Below, piece by piece: positions 12,501 to 24,721 of a stretch of 64,000 nt of DNA. This stretch comes from Sphagnum magellanicum. Its lineage: Eukaryota; Streptophyta; Sphagnopsida; Sphagnales; Sphagnaceae. The notes under the pieces are model-generated. The model worked only from the letters and a program-made list of their open reading frames with translations. It searched no databases and had not been told where the DNA came from. Every line of letters starts with the position of its first letter. The stretch's first letter is position 1. The stretch spans positions 14,543,390-14,607,389 of the forward strand of contig CM038911.1 of assembly GCA_021904315.1 (NCBI GenBank). Direction: 5' to 3'. A program made the position numbers and the translations under genes.

Positions 12501-14960
12501 ATTAATAAGGAATAAAAGATAAAATTAAACTTGTTTTCAAACATAATATGTATTTCATGTGGCTACAAATATACCTTGGCCAATAAGTTAATGAATTTTT
12601 TTTTTCAGAAATTTAATAATTTTCAGATATTATATTTATAATTCTTTAAAGACAAATATTTATGAAAGAAAATATGGATTCTTTAGGATTATTTTTTTAA
12701 AAATATAAAAATCTCAAATATAATTAATCACTTAACACACATGTGTTGAATTTGTTAAAGTACACCTATTACAATATTAGTCATGTTATTTATTTTCGGC
12801 CAGCATTTGACATTTTTTTCAAAAGATTATTTTGTTGAAGACTTGTAACATTAACGTCAAATTGAAAAGAATATTTTGTATCAAATTTTGGATTATGTGG
12901 AAATTTATGATGATGTGGAATTTGTGATATTACTAAAACCTTAAATCCAATGTCAATTGATGTTTTTTGCCATATGGTGATCTAATCACATATGTACAAT
13001 TGGCAAGGAAATGTTTAGTCATTATGGTGCAAACATACGTAGTCACAAGTATAGTTGCAAGAATGATTACAAAGTCATTCATTTCCAAATAGAAGCAATT
13101 TTGGATGATTTTAATGGATTTTTTATCCACATTATCATTGTTGGCAACTTTAGTCGCAAAATAGTAGTAGAAATTTCCATTAAGGGCCATGTACAATCAA
13201 AATATAGTCATACATGTGACTATGTAGGCTTGTGACTATATTTACACATAGGATCAGTCATAATGTAGTCATCAAAGTAATCATTTTAGTTAGTCACAAA
13301 ATTAGTCACAAATTATTGGTTAAAATTGACAAGATTTCTTCTAGTGTGGGTAGCAAGTAAATCAAGTGGATCTGAACTAGGTGGATAATTGTTATACATG
13401 TTTTTGATCCACCTGAAAGCTCTTTTATTTCATTATGACTATTGGGCAATAATTGTTGTATCATATGATAGTAAGGTTTTTAATGCAACTAGACAAAGCA
13501 CCTCCAGCACTAAAACCTTGTGGGAATGGATATATTTATTTGAAGATCTGTAAGCTAAATCTGCCCAATTAATTTTATGGCATGTTTGATATTTTAAAAG
13601 GAATCTTATTGATTCTCAATAAAATTTTAACTTTTCAAAATTGGTTATTCATACATATAGGATTGATTCTACCTCAAATTGATAAAATTTTGATTTGTTG
13701 AACATTTTTCTCAAAATTGGGGATGTTTGTCATGGAATTTACGCATGCATTACAAAATTTCTCCTAACAAAACTATCATCAAAACATAATGTTCTTCAAT
13801 AGAGCTAAAACAATGAGATGAAGAAAACAATACATACACATGATATGAAATAAAAATTCCAATGCCCCTCCCATACAAAATCTTGCATTGTACTATTGAC
13901 AAGTCTTTCTCAAGCATGATAATCATAGATAAAAGTTGTAAGAGGGTAAAATAAAATGATCTTCCACACTGACACATAATGGTTAAACAACCCAAACTTT
14001 GTACATAATGCAATTTGGAACCACAGTTTAAGATAATAATTTATAATACTTTTAGTTAATTAAATGTTCTTCAAGATTTGTATTACTTTGGTCTTGAAAT
14101 ATGCAGGATTGGTGCAATAATTTACTCTTCTACCTTATCAATCACTTACAGAACTTAAAGGTTTTGTGATATCAAATTACACTATTCAGCCCAACTAAAC
14201 CTAAGATTCCAATCACACATGAAACAAAGGATTTTAGGTTCATTTCTATCTTAACACCTCAATATAAACCTCTTTAAATTAGCAATGTGTCTCAAATAGA
14301 AACCATGTGTATTTCCAACACCCCATATCCAAAAGGTTGAACTGTAACTAAAAGATAGATGCCCCTCTAGATACTTAAGAAAATAGCTCATCTCCATGTA
14401 AGTTTGCAACATTTATACTTGACTTTGCCCTCCAATACATAGAAGCATGATCAAGAACTAGATAAATTCTTACAACTCCTTGGAACTTTAGATGCACATA
14501 GATTGTTCCATCAATAATACCTAGTCATAAACAAAACAAGTTTAGTTATTTACCATATTAACATACAATTTCTGCCCACATTGAAACATAGTACACCTCA
14601 TTGTTGATCAATGATTACCTCACAATCCACGTAGTCAACAAAAAAAAATTGCTTCTCATTCTTATATGCAACAGAATTGAATAAGTATGATAATTCAATT
14701 TGTGTACCTTATTGTAGTTTTATTCATGTGCCAAGGACTAGATTTTTGGGTAGCCATGTACTAAATTAGTAGTTATCCTCCAAGTCTAGTAGGCTAGTGT
14801 AGATGAGCATCACAATTTTTGAAGACATGTGATACATTGTTGTATTGCTTGCTACATGGTGACGGGCCACATGCATACCAAATTTTGATGCACGGACAAG
14901 ATGAAGAAAAAAATAGGCAAGGCCTCGGTCCAACAAGCTTACAAAAGACATGCTACCACT
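9578..14960. other. Long gene-poor AT-rich stretch
   Basis: About 5.4 kb without a recognisable gene; reading frames are short and lack family motifs. A fragment near 12.9-13.35 kb contains many repeats of AGTCACAA-like words on both strands and ends in TTCTAGTGTG, reminiscent of a CACTA-type terminus. I could not pair it with a convincing partner end (best candidate near 12403). Small CT-rich runs occur at 12.2-12.35 kb. Confidence 0.4.
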
Positions 14961-14963
14961 TTG

Positions 14964-16402
14964 TCATTCATGGCCCCATCTTTGATAGTGGCAACCTCCA
15001 ATGACAACAAATCTCGACTCAAATGAATTTCCCCAATCATTGCTCAACCCATTTGCACCAACTTCAAAGATAGGTTTCTCACAACAAGTAACATAAAACT
15101 CATAGTCCTTTTCATTACCTAGAGTTGCATTGATAGCAAAATTGTTTCCAATTTCCACTGATTGTATAATATCTTTTCCATTGCCTCCATACTCCCATTC
15201 ATCTTCATAATTTGGTGCTTCAACAAGAATTTGGATGTATGTAGGGTTTGTAGGCACAAGTAAGTGAATGCACCAATCTCCAACATGTTGTGAAGAGATG
15301 TAGGTTTCATAATCTTCATCTAGACAAAATGCACAAAAGCAAAAGAGGTTCTTGATGTGCAATTTGGTTGGATCCCTTGCAGAACAAGATGCCACATAAT
15401 GGAGTTTTTGAGTACTTGTCATGGTCTCTACTACCCATTCATTGTCACGGTCCACATCACCCACCTTGATATGCCAAAAAACCCTTTTCAAAATGGAATT
15501 TGAGGCAATTGTTGGATAGGAACATAGAGTTTGACTAGTTTTGGTTGCTTGAAGAAAACTCACGACATCTTTATTATTTTGCATCAAATGCCCATGTGTG
15601 TTCAATTGTACTGCCCACATTGTTCACTTCACCATAGCACCTACCCCATTGTGTTCCCCTTTCCCATGGCCAATCCCAAATAAGACCATAACATCCACAT
15701 CCCCTTGTAACCTTTGGGTACCGAGACACAAAGTAAAATGGCCATGCAGATTTGAACTACCCAGCATAGCCATCAAACCAAACATAATGTTGTGTGGGAG
15801 TGAAAGCACCCTTTGTCATGTGGTTCTAGTGTAAGAATAAACAATGTTGGACAAAAAGGTTGTCGTGTTTACCATCATCTGAAATATAAAAATGAATCTC
15901 TTTCAACAATCGTGTCTTTCTTATTAGGATCTACTACTAGATTCAAATAGTAAATGATGTGCACCAAGATGGTGACACTCAAAGAATGCTAGTGGGCCTC
16001 TTGAACTTCATTTTACTCAACAAAGGTGTAGTTCCCTGCAAAATCTATGACTGATAGCATTGAATCTTTTGGTAATGAATGCAGTGACTCTTTGCCATTT
16101 GGCCAGATAGTTGTGGGTGACAAAATCCCTCAACATGAATTTTTTTAAAAACTTGAATAAGACTTCGGGGGTGTTACAAATTAGGCATACCTTGTTGCAC
16201 TTTTGATCTATCCTTGCTCTTAATACACATGTGGTGACCTTTTTGTATCTCCTCTAATTAAAACTGAAGTCATCATCTTCAGAGTCACGATTTGGGTTGT
16301 TTTCATATGGCATAAAGGCAACAAATTTGGTCCACATAATTCACATGTCCCCATCAAGCAATCATGCTTGTACCACTTTTCAAATTGATCGTTTGGACAC
16401 AC
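14964..16402 (-). pseudogene. Broken gene of an unnamed protein family, possibly a DDE-type transposase
   Basis: Minus-strand blocks, interrupted by frameshifts and stops, read in order as follows. A Cys-rich block (16402-16220) contains C-L-M-G-T-C-E-L-C-G. Then come F-V-T-H-N-Y-L-A-K-W-Q (about 16110) and S-V-I-D-F-A-G-N-Y-T-F (about 16050). F-V-Q-H-C and V-W-F-D-G follow (about 15850-15780), then G-H-G-K-G-E-H-N-G-V-G-A (about 15640). Last is an open 218-codon frame (15620-14964) with F-C-F-C-A-F-C-L and a closing Y-Q-R-W-G. The order and spacing resemble uncharacterised proteins of plants and animals that I remember only loosely. The aspartates in V-I-D-F, W-F-D-G and the acidic residue in the G-H-G-K-G block could form a DDE/DDD triad; that is inference. 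At least four frame breaks make it a pseudogene. Confidence 0.55.
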
Positions 16403-18685
16403 ATGGGATTGCTAAATGCTTATAGCACCTTTATACATAGTTGAGGCAGCACCACAACGCTCATTCACCCTTTCCCTACCAAGATTTTTGCAAAAAACTT
16501 CACATGTAGACTCTTAATCTAATGAATAACTCCAATTTTTGCCCTCATACTATTCAGACTCTGTCACATTTCTTCCATCTATGAATGATAAATACAACAT
16601 GTATTCCTTTCCTTTAAAAAATAATTACTTTTTTAAAACCATTTTCATGAATGTGGTCTTAAATTAGATTCGAAAAAAATTGTACATAAGTTATCCTTTA
16701 ACTTAATATCCTTTAAAATGCAAAAACTCATTACAAATTTTTGTTGTTACAACTACTATTAAATAACATTAACAACTTAACAATATTGAAAACTTACAAA
16801 ATACTAGCTCATGAAATTACTTAATAAGTTAGAAAATCTTCAAATCCCACAAATATGTAACAACTGATTACGACCTTAAATCTTTATAAATAAATTCATT
16901 GAAATTGCTGATAATTGGGACTTCCATGAAAAGAGTTTTATGGGAACAATACCATTGCAAGACTCATGGAGCTTGGTAGTAGTAAATTTGGTGTTCAAAC
17001 TCAATGCTGAGCTAAAACAAATCCAATTGTGCTTGAAAATAATATTATTTATTGACATGATGGAAATGGTTTCAATTTTATTTGTGAAATATATTTTTAT
17101 TTTTTTTGGATGTATGGGTAGTTCTAAGGCATGGAATTGTTGAAGGAAAATAATGATCAACAACATCCTTCAAAGCTTGTTGCTTACATATTATTTAGCA
17201 GTTTTTAATGTTGTCAACTACATCAACTTTGAATGTAGAAACAACAATCCTAGTGAACACAACATGATCCCCTACTTTCAACTCATTAGTTGTCTTGAAC
17301 TTTTTCCATCCATTTTCAATGTTTATTTTGGGTGACCCATTGATTTTGCCTTTAGTAACACACATTCTCATGTGTTTGACTTGTTTGTGTATTCCTCACA
17401 TTGTCACTTTTGTACCAATCTTGCCACCATGCTTCATTAGGAATCTATGGGGCTATAAAAAATCAGAAATGGTTTGGGGTAAATCAATGTGGCATTTGCA
17501 AGTTAGTATCAGTGTGAAAATATCAATAGTTTGTACAATGCACAAACCTATTGTCACGCAAAATGATAGGAAATAATACACCTATTTAGTTTTTAAATGG
17601 ATATTTAAAATGATACTAGTTTTATATTATAAATTGACTAACTAATTTTGGTTTTTAAGTCTAAAACTAACTCTTGCAAATTATAGGACTTGCAAAAGGA
17701 ACTTTTATACAATTACCAAGTGGTTTTTAAACATGTTACTATGTGTGAGAATTTTGTGGAATGTTGGTGCTTTCAAACCACATTTTGCTAATACCGCCTA
17801 TATATTAGGTGCATGTGGCACTATAGGCATGATGTTATATAATATGAAAATTTTATGGAATTCTAGTGTTTCCAAACCACACTCAAAACTCGTGTCAAAA
17901 TTTTATGTGCATGCATGTGACAAGCACCATCATGATTATGAGTAAGCAGACACATGATATGATTATTTCAACTCTTCTATCAACTCATGTACCATTGATC
18001 TGCAAACATGATCCAACTCCAAATCCTTCATTCCCCATCTATCAACTAATCCAACATATTACCAAAACATTGACAATTGTCATCTTAAGTGCAAAAAATT
18101 GGATTATTCACCAATTGATTTTATAGAAAAGTCTAAAACCAAATTCAATAAAGCCACTGCATCTTCACTCAAAGCAATGTAACATGATTTTCCCCCCCCA
18201 AAGCACTTCCTTATATAACATGAATTTATATATTCTTCAACAACACACATTAGGTTGCCCTAAGAACACTAAAAACTTTTGATAGCTTCTCTTCAACCTT
18301 TTCATGGCTCATCACCTTTTACTACTACTATCCATCCATAAGCCCCATGGAATCAAACCTACGTAGCACTAACCATTTATAAACACTTCAGATTGCATGC
18401 ACCAATGTTGTTAACATTACTAAATTTGGCAATATATATTTGATTCACCTATCCTGCATATTTGATAAATTAAATATTATTATTATTATTATTATACATT
18501 GAAATAAAATTTCATAGTAAATTTAATATGATATATTAAAACACATTTTTATATTTTAATTTCAAAATAAAATAAAATTTGAAGTATAAGCGGTTGGAAA
18601 TTTTATATAATTTATTTGTACATTAAAATTTTAATATCACATTAAATCAAATTAAACATTAAATAACTTGTATTATTGAAAAAAT
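16403..18685. other. Gene-poor AT-rich stretch
   Basis: No gene is recognised. Frames up to about 95 codons occur but are low-complexity or lack any motif. An ATT trinucleotide run lies near 18475-18495. The segment leads directly into the ~100-bp tandem array. Confidence 0.4.
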
Positions 18686-18689
18686 ATGG

Positions 18690-19340
18690 AGGCCACTTTG
18701 TTTATTTGTCTTACATAATTTATCCATTGTATCAAAACTTTTCAACTAATAAATAATAAATAACTAATTATTCAAAAGAGGTTGAGACCACATTGACTTA
18801 TTTTTCTTGAATTTTTGTCTTCACAATTTTATCCATGATTGATTCAAATTTTCTATAATAATAAATTATTTGTATGTATTGAAAATACATTGAGGCCATT
18901 TTGTCCTAGATCTTTGTCTTCACACTAATATCCATTGTATCAAAAAATTTCAAATGATAAAATTTAAAACATTATTCAAAATACATTAAGGCCACATTGT
19001 CTTGCATTTCTAAGTTGATTTCACATTATCCATCAATGTATCAATTTTTTTTTTAATTAGTAAATAAGTAGTTATTCAAAAGACATTGAAATCATTTTTA
19101 TCCTAAATCTTTGTCTTCACAAATTTATCCATTGATTCAAAGTTTCTAAAATGATAAATAACTTCAAGTATTTATTCAAAAGATGTTGAGGCCACTAATG
19201 TAGGCCAATAAGTTATCCTCGATCTTATCTGACATTATCCAAAAATTTTCTAGAATATAAATAATATAATGATGAATTATTCATTAAAGCAATGAAGGCG
19301 AATTTATCCTAGATATTTATCTTCACATTATCCATTGTAT
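18690..19340. repeat. Diverged ~100-bp tandem repeat (about 6-7 units)
   Basis: A landmark block (GAGGCCACATTG and variants) recurs near 18691, 18784, 18892, 18988, 19088, 19188 and 19294, a spacing of 93-108 bp. Each unit also carries TTATTCAAAAGA-like, TTGTCTTCACA and TTATCCATTG words in the same order. The units are strongly diverged, as expected for an old satellite fragment. Confidence 0.8.
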
Positions 19341-19555
19341 GTTACTTTTGCTAAAAGAATTAACAAAGAATCATTGAAAAAAAATTTATCAAGGAAAATA
19401 ATCATGACAAACATTAATTGTAAAAGTCTTATCCTATAAATTCAAACATTTAAATCACTTTAAACATCCTTGCATTCATGAAGGGATTTGACACTATTTC
19501 ATTTCTAGTATGTTCAATAGTCCAAGAAGTGATAACATTGATTTGCACAATTTAA

Positions 19556-19975
19556 CCTTCAAAACCTTAAACCCTAAAACCTTTAAACCATGATTTAACC
19601 TAAACCTCCAAACCTTCATACCCTAATTTACCCAACTTGAAAACTTTTTGAAACCTTGAAACCTTAAATAACTTAAACCTTAATTTGCTTCCAAACCTTT
19701 AAAGTTCCATATTATTTAACTGTAAAAACCTTAAACCCTAAACATGTTCTCTTTAAAGTTCCCCAAAAACCTTAAACCTTAATCTTCCATAATTTCAAAC
19801 CTGAATATGACATAATAGATTCAGGCCTTAACCCTAAATCCATAATGCCTTCACACCCTAAACACAAACCCTTTAAAACCCTTAACCTTAAACTCAACAT
19901 CCTCATAACCTTCAAACCCTAATCATGTTCAACCCAAACCCTAGACCACTTAAACATTCTTGCCCTAATTTTACC
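19556..19975. repeat. Degenerate telomere-like (CCCTAAA) array
   Basis: About 420 bp made largely of variants of AAACCCTAA and AAACCTTAAACC, the C-rich strand of the Arabidopsis-type plant telomere repeat TTTAGGG. The units are irregular and interspersed with other sequence, so this is an interstitial, decayed telomere-like tract rather than a chromosome end. Confidence 0.7.
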
Positions 19976-20280
19976 ATAAAACCATAAGAGGCTTGGACAT
20001 TGGGTTATAAATTAATTTCAATGATCATTAATTCATACATTACATTAAATTTTATTCTTTTTTTTAAACCTTCAATTTTCATTTTGTTTTCCATAAAACA
20101 TAGATGTATATTTTTTGTTAGCCAAAAATAAATCCCCAAATTATTTTCATCTTTTTCTTGGATATATTTTTCTCCTTTTGACTTCATAAATGGTTTTGGC
20201 ATATAAAATATAATCCCCAATTTTAATGTTTTTTGACACTCCATCCAAACGTCACCTCTTAAATAACAAACAATTAGGGT

Positions 20281-20470
20281 TTAGCTTTCTCACTTTCACT
20301 CTCCTAATCTCCATCTCTTTCTCTCACTCTCATTCTCTTTTTCACACACTCTCCATTTCTCTCACTTCTTTAATCTCTCACACTATCACTTTGTTTTCTC
20401 TCTCGTGTTTTCACAATTTGTGTCTTTTGCCATCTCACTACCTCTTTCCCTCTCACACTATCTCGGTGAA
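20281..20470. repeat. CT-rich low-complexity tract
   Basis: Roughly 190 bp dominated by CTCTCA, CTTTCTC and CACTCTC words on the + strand. No unit length is strict. Such tracts can occur in plant promoters or 5' leaders, but no gene follows that I can identify. Confidence 0.7.
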
Positions 20471-20926
20471 GTAAGTGTGTTCGCCAAAACTCATACTCTA
20501 TTAACAAAGCAAACACACTTAGTGAAGCTCATACTTTATTTGATGATATGTGTTTGTGACAACTCTTGGCGATCAAGAATGTTCCAAAGTCATTCAAGCC
20601 CTCATAACCCAACAACCACCCCCACTATCATGTATTTTCGCTTGCTTCTACATTTATACAATTCTAGGGTTTAGGAAAGATGACAAATATGTAGAACACA
20701 AAATTTAAAAGTCTAAGGCACATTATATTCATGTTCACTCTCCATGTTCCCCCCACAGAGAACAACTATCAGAACGCCATGACATTCAAAAGACTCAATA
20801 TCCTTCTGCACCATTCTATAAAATTATCATTGCGCAAAGTTTAAAATTTCCAAAAAAGTAACCCAAAACTCATTCCAAATATCAAATAACTTTTGCAAAC
20901 AAAAAACATTATATTTAAGATTTTAT

Positions 20927-21128
20927 ATACCTACCTATGTCCTACCTACCTACCTACCTACCTATGTCTTACCTACCTCCTACTATTTACTTACCATCTA
21001 CCAAAGTTACTTATTTATCTACCTATTTATCTATTTATCTATCTTCCTACCTATTATCTATTTACCTACCTATTTATTTATCTATTATCTACCTACCTAT
21101 CTACCTAGTTAGGTACCTATTAACCTAC
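20927..21128. repeat. CTAC/CTAT tetranucleotide repeat
   Basis: About 200 bp of imperfect CTAC and TTAT/CTAT tetranucleotides on the + strand. The complementary GTAG repeat follows at 21376-21452, making an inverted pair around a short non-repetitive segment. Confidence 0.9.
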
Positions 21129-21238
21129 TTATGAAAAAAATTGAAGTTCAAATGTTGTTATTACACATTGGCCAAAAAATTCATGGAAGTTCAAGGAAAA
21201 CTGTTAAATGCATTTGCTATAAAATTGTTTTACAAAGT

Positions 21239-21306
21239 GGTAGGGTGGTTTGATGGCCAAGATATTGGTGTGGATCAAAGGAGACCAAGGTTCAATCCCC
21301 TTTACC
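21239..21306 (+). other. tRNA-derived, SINE-like head
   Basis: A 68-bp stretch can be read as a degenerate tRNA. A 5' GGTAGGG can pair with 3' CTTTACC through two wobbles. An A-box-like GTGGTTTGATGG lies near the start and a perfect B-box-like GGTTCAATCCC near the end. A related A-box (ATGGTTTGGTGG) and B-box (GGTTCAAACC) lie on the minus strand at 23955-24012, suggesting one SINE family. No clear tail or target duplication was found. Confidence 0.45.
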
Positions 21307-21375
21307 AAAATATATTATGTGGAGTACATATATTCATATTTATACCTTATACATGTATGTAAATGTATAGTACCT

Positions 21376-21452
21376 AGGTGGCTTGTGGATAGGTAGATAG
21401 GAGGCCATGGTGTGTAGGTAGGTCATGGGTGGGTGGATAGGTAGGTAGGTAC
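21376..21452. repeat. GTAG/GGTA tetranucleotide repeat
   Basis: About 75 bp of GTAG, GGTA and GGAT repeats on the + strand, complementary to the CTAC tract at 20927-21128. The two can pair as an inverted repeat with a loop of about 250 bp. Confidence 0.85.
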
Positions 21453-21869
21453 TTATTTATTATTTACAAATTGATTTTTTTTTAATTAATTTTTTTTGGC
21501 TACCCAATTTTTTGTCCAATTTGACTAGTCAAAGAGACCATTTTATTGTTAGTAAAAAAATTGCCAATCAAGTTGGACATGTTCAAATTGACTTGTCCAG
21601 TATGATTAAATCGTCAAATTAACCAAATGTCAAAATGATTAGTTTTTTGGTTTAGTTTTCTAATCAAATAAATTGTGATTTCTTGTAGTGAATCATGGGT
21701 AGGATATCCATGGGTTCATGATGCCTAGTATTGTTGCCATATTGTTGCATGACAAAAACACTAAACAATTCCTCTCGTTGTGTACAATTGTATCTAATTT
21801 TAGTGCTTAGGACACCTCATGCAAGGAATGCCAATGCATGACAATAGGGTTGACAATCACAAAAAGAGC

Positions 21870-22470
21870 TCCGAGAACAATGGAGGGTTTGACAACAACA
21901 TTGCAAAGCTCTTCAAATAGAGTGGAAAGCTAAGTTAGAGCAAGAAGCTTAGGCATTGGCAATTTTAAGTGTCAACACTTATGCTTTTGAAAATGTTGTA
22001 GAGTAGGTAAAACACCAAATGTCCTATAGTATGAAAAAACGTGTGGCTCAAGTTATGAATGAAATGAACCTTCAAGACATGTATTGGAAGATAAAAGCTT
22101 GGTCAAAACTAATGAAAGATCCAAATATTCAAACTTTGATCCTTGTCAAATTGGTGTGTCCAATGCAAGCAATGGAAGGGACCCACATCATTGAAAATCT
22201 TTTTAATAGTTTGAATCATAAGGTTGGGGCCTTGAAGAGAGATGGGTTGAAGCACAATAGATGGCTTACAGTATGGTGGTTTTTGAAAACATTTGAAGCA
22301 AAAGGACAACCACAAAAATTTTGGGTGTTGATGGGCGATTCTTATGGAAGGCTATGAAGAAGAAAGGTAAACTTTTGAGCTTGAGCATGCTTTTATGGGG
22401 CATCAAGGAGCAACTTCCACGGTCATACTCGCTTGGTGTTAGTGTGAGAGAACTAGTGAGGGTTTAATTA
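21870..22470 (+). pseudogene. Unrecognised coding-like fragment
   Basis: A 112-codon frame (22019-22357) has a coding-like composition with several tryptophans (K-A-W-S-K-L, N-R-W-L-T-V-W-W-F-L-K-T-F). After its stop another frame reads on with L-L-W-G-I-K-E-Q-L-P-R-S-Y-S-L-G to about 22465, suggesting one broken gene. I do not recognise the family. It could be a transposon-encoded protein or a decayed host gene. Confidence 0.35.
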
Positions 22471-23530
22471 GGTCATTTGGAATTTTGTATTACACATTGG
22501 GTGATCAAAATGACCTAACCATGGTTTTAAATAAAAATAGGTGGTGTATATGTGGGAAATGGTGAAGAACTTAGAACAATGGTAGACAAAAGAAAAGGTA
22601 ATTGGTAGTTTTTTTGTGGTCTTGTTAGAAAGTTAGTATGATTACAAAGGGGATTGAAGGGAACTATTGATTAAGAATACATTGTTTAAAGGAATTTCCA
22701 TCAAGATCAATGTTCATGAGACTTCAAGCATATTAAATAGGAATTGATGTTTTATGGGTTTTGGGAAGCTTTTTATTGGAAAATGTATGTTTTAGAGCTT
22801 AAGTAAGTGTGAAGTTGGGAATTTTAGAAAGAAGTCTCAAATGACTTTTGGTGTTGATTTTAAAATTTAAAAGATTGAGAATTTTTGGTTTAGGGGGAAA
22901 GAAAGATTGTGCAAACCAAGATTGTTAGTTCATAAACAATAGACTTATCAATATTTAAGTATATGCTTATATTTCATTCATGGTAGTTTGTTGTGTTGTT
23001 GTAATGAGATTTATTTTTGTACCTATGATTGTGGAAAGAATTGAAGGTGCAAATCCTTGATTTTCCAACATATTCTTTGAGTGGTTCTAGACAAATTTGA
23101 TTCCACCATAATCCACATTAAAATTTCAAGGTTGATACCTTATGTAGTAAATAGTATTATTATGATTTGTGACTATTGCTCCCATAAGTCAAATTTGGCA
23201 ATCAAGTGCCAATATAAAGTTTTTTAGGGCATTGGCTCAATGTTGGTGATTTTGGTACTTCATTTTTGGTTTCCAAATGTTTTGATAGATTGATTCTTCA
23301 ATTCTTTAGCACTTGTTCATCAAAATTTGGCCACGCATTAAACTTTACCTACATGTTAAGTTAATATGGGCTACTTGCATTGGTTCTTGTCCATTCAATT
23401 TTTTTCCAATTTTTCATATCAAGGTGAAACATTAAGTTTTACACACATGCTAAGTTTTATGTTACTTGGATTGATTTTCATCTATTCAATCTTTTTTCCA
23501 AATTTTCATATTTAAATTAAATTCTTGAAC
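22471..23530. other. AT-rich stretch, nothing recognised
   Basis: No reading frame of note, no RNA gene and no clear repeat seen between the unrecognised fragment and the CACTA-type element. Confidence 0.4.
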
Positions 23531-23533
23531 AAT

Positions 23534-24721
23534 CACTACCACAAAACCATGTTTTTATGCTAGTTTTAAAATCTAAATTTAGTTAATTTTTTAATCACAT
23601 CAGACAATGGACTAAACTAAATGTAATCAAAACACACCAATCACTTTCAACACAAATGTGACTAAAAATGACTAAAATGATTGTGAAAATGACTAAAGTG
23701 ATTAAGGTTACTAGTTGACATGGCATTATTAATTTGATTTTCAAATTTAAAAAATTATTTATATGTATTTATAATGACATTATTAATTATTAATCTATTT
23801 TGAACTATACATGAATCCAAAATGTTGTCAACCCTTGACTTGGGATTCAACATTAATTTTTTTATAATGTTGACATTATTAACAAATTACCAGTTGATGT
23901 CATACATGTCATCAAATCCTCAAACGTGGGATTTTTTTGTATGATGAATACTCAAAGTGAGGTTTGAACCCACAACCTCATTTTAAAGCTTTAACCACCA
24001 AACCATCACTTCACGTGATGACAAAAAATGACACTACAACATATATAAACACATATCTTCAACACAAAAATGCACACTATTTAATCTAATTCATTTGGTA
24101 GGTTCACTATTGCACTAAACTTTATAATTTCATTTAGTTCTAAAATATGTGTAAGTTACAATTATTTTAAATATTCATTTAACAAATTCAAATGTATTGT
24201 TGGAAATATTGAATTGAATTATATATTCAAATAGTATTTAGATACATCTTATTTATTTATTTTCATAACTATATGGTATTTTGGGTTTAGGGTTTAGGAT
24301 TTAGGGTTTAGTTATGTAATTTTTGGTAGTAAATTAAAATAATTTTTAAAAATGTATTCTTTCATTTTACTCATGTCATTTTATTATAAATAAATAAATA
24401 AATGCTTTATTTTGGGGCTAGTTTAATTTGGAGATATATATGTGTTCAATTGATTCATCATGAACAATAATTGAATCATGGAATTTGAATAATTCAAGAT
24501 TAGCATGTATATTTAGCTAATTATTATGATTAATTTTCTGTAATATTAATAAAAGTAAAAAAAATCATATCAATATTCCATTTTTCAATTTATTTTCCTT
24601 TTAAATTATTTATTTATTTGAATAATTATGAATAATAATTGAAAACATATTATCCGATTTGACCATATAGTCATTTTAGATATGATGCTAGTAGTGTAAA
24701 AATCATGGTTTTGTAATAGTG
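23534..24721. mobile_element. Non-autonomous CACTA-type element, 1.19 kb
   Basis: The left end reads CACTACCACAAAACCATG and the right end, reverse-complemented, reads CACTATTACAAAACCATG, an inverted repeat of about 18 bp with two mismatches. AAT flanks both sides (23531-23533 and 24722-24724), the 3-bp duplication typical of CACTA transposons. The interior is AT-rich, encodes no transposase, and contains a SINE-like tRNA-derived segment on the minus strand. A short TTTAGGG-like stretch occurs near 24290. Confidence 0.8.
23955..24012 (-). other. tRNA-derived, SINE-like head inside the CACTA-type element
   Basis: On the minus strand an A-box-like ATGGTTTGGTGG is followed about 30 bp later by a B-box-like GGTTCAAACCTC. 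The A-box resembles that of the segment at 21239-21306. It lies inside the 1.19-kb CACTA-type element, so it either inserted there or was captured. Confidence 0.4.

Noticed and set aside
12400..13350. A possible CACTA-type element between TACTACAAGAA (near 12403) and TTCTTCTAGTGTG (near 13345)
   Set aside because: The ends share only a few bases and no 3-bp target duplication is visible.
20893..21134. Two tyrosine/leucine-rich open frames (71 and 65 codons)
   Set aside because: They are translations of the CTAC/TTAT microsatellite.
21470..21694. An orphan CACTA-type right end (TTTCTTGTAGTG at about 21683-21694)
   Set aside because: No matching left end or target duplication could be found in the window.
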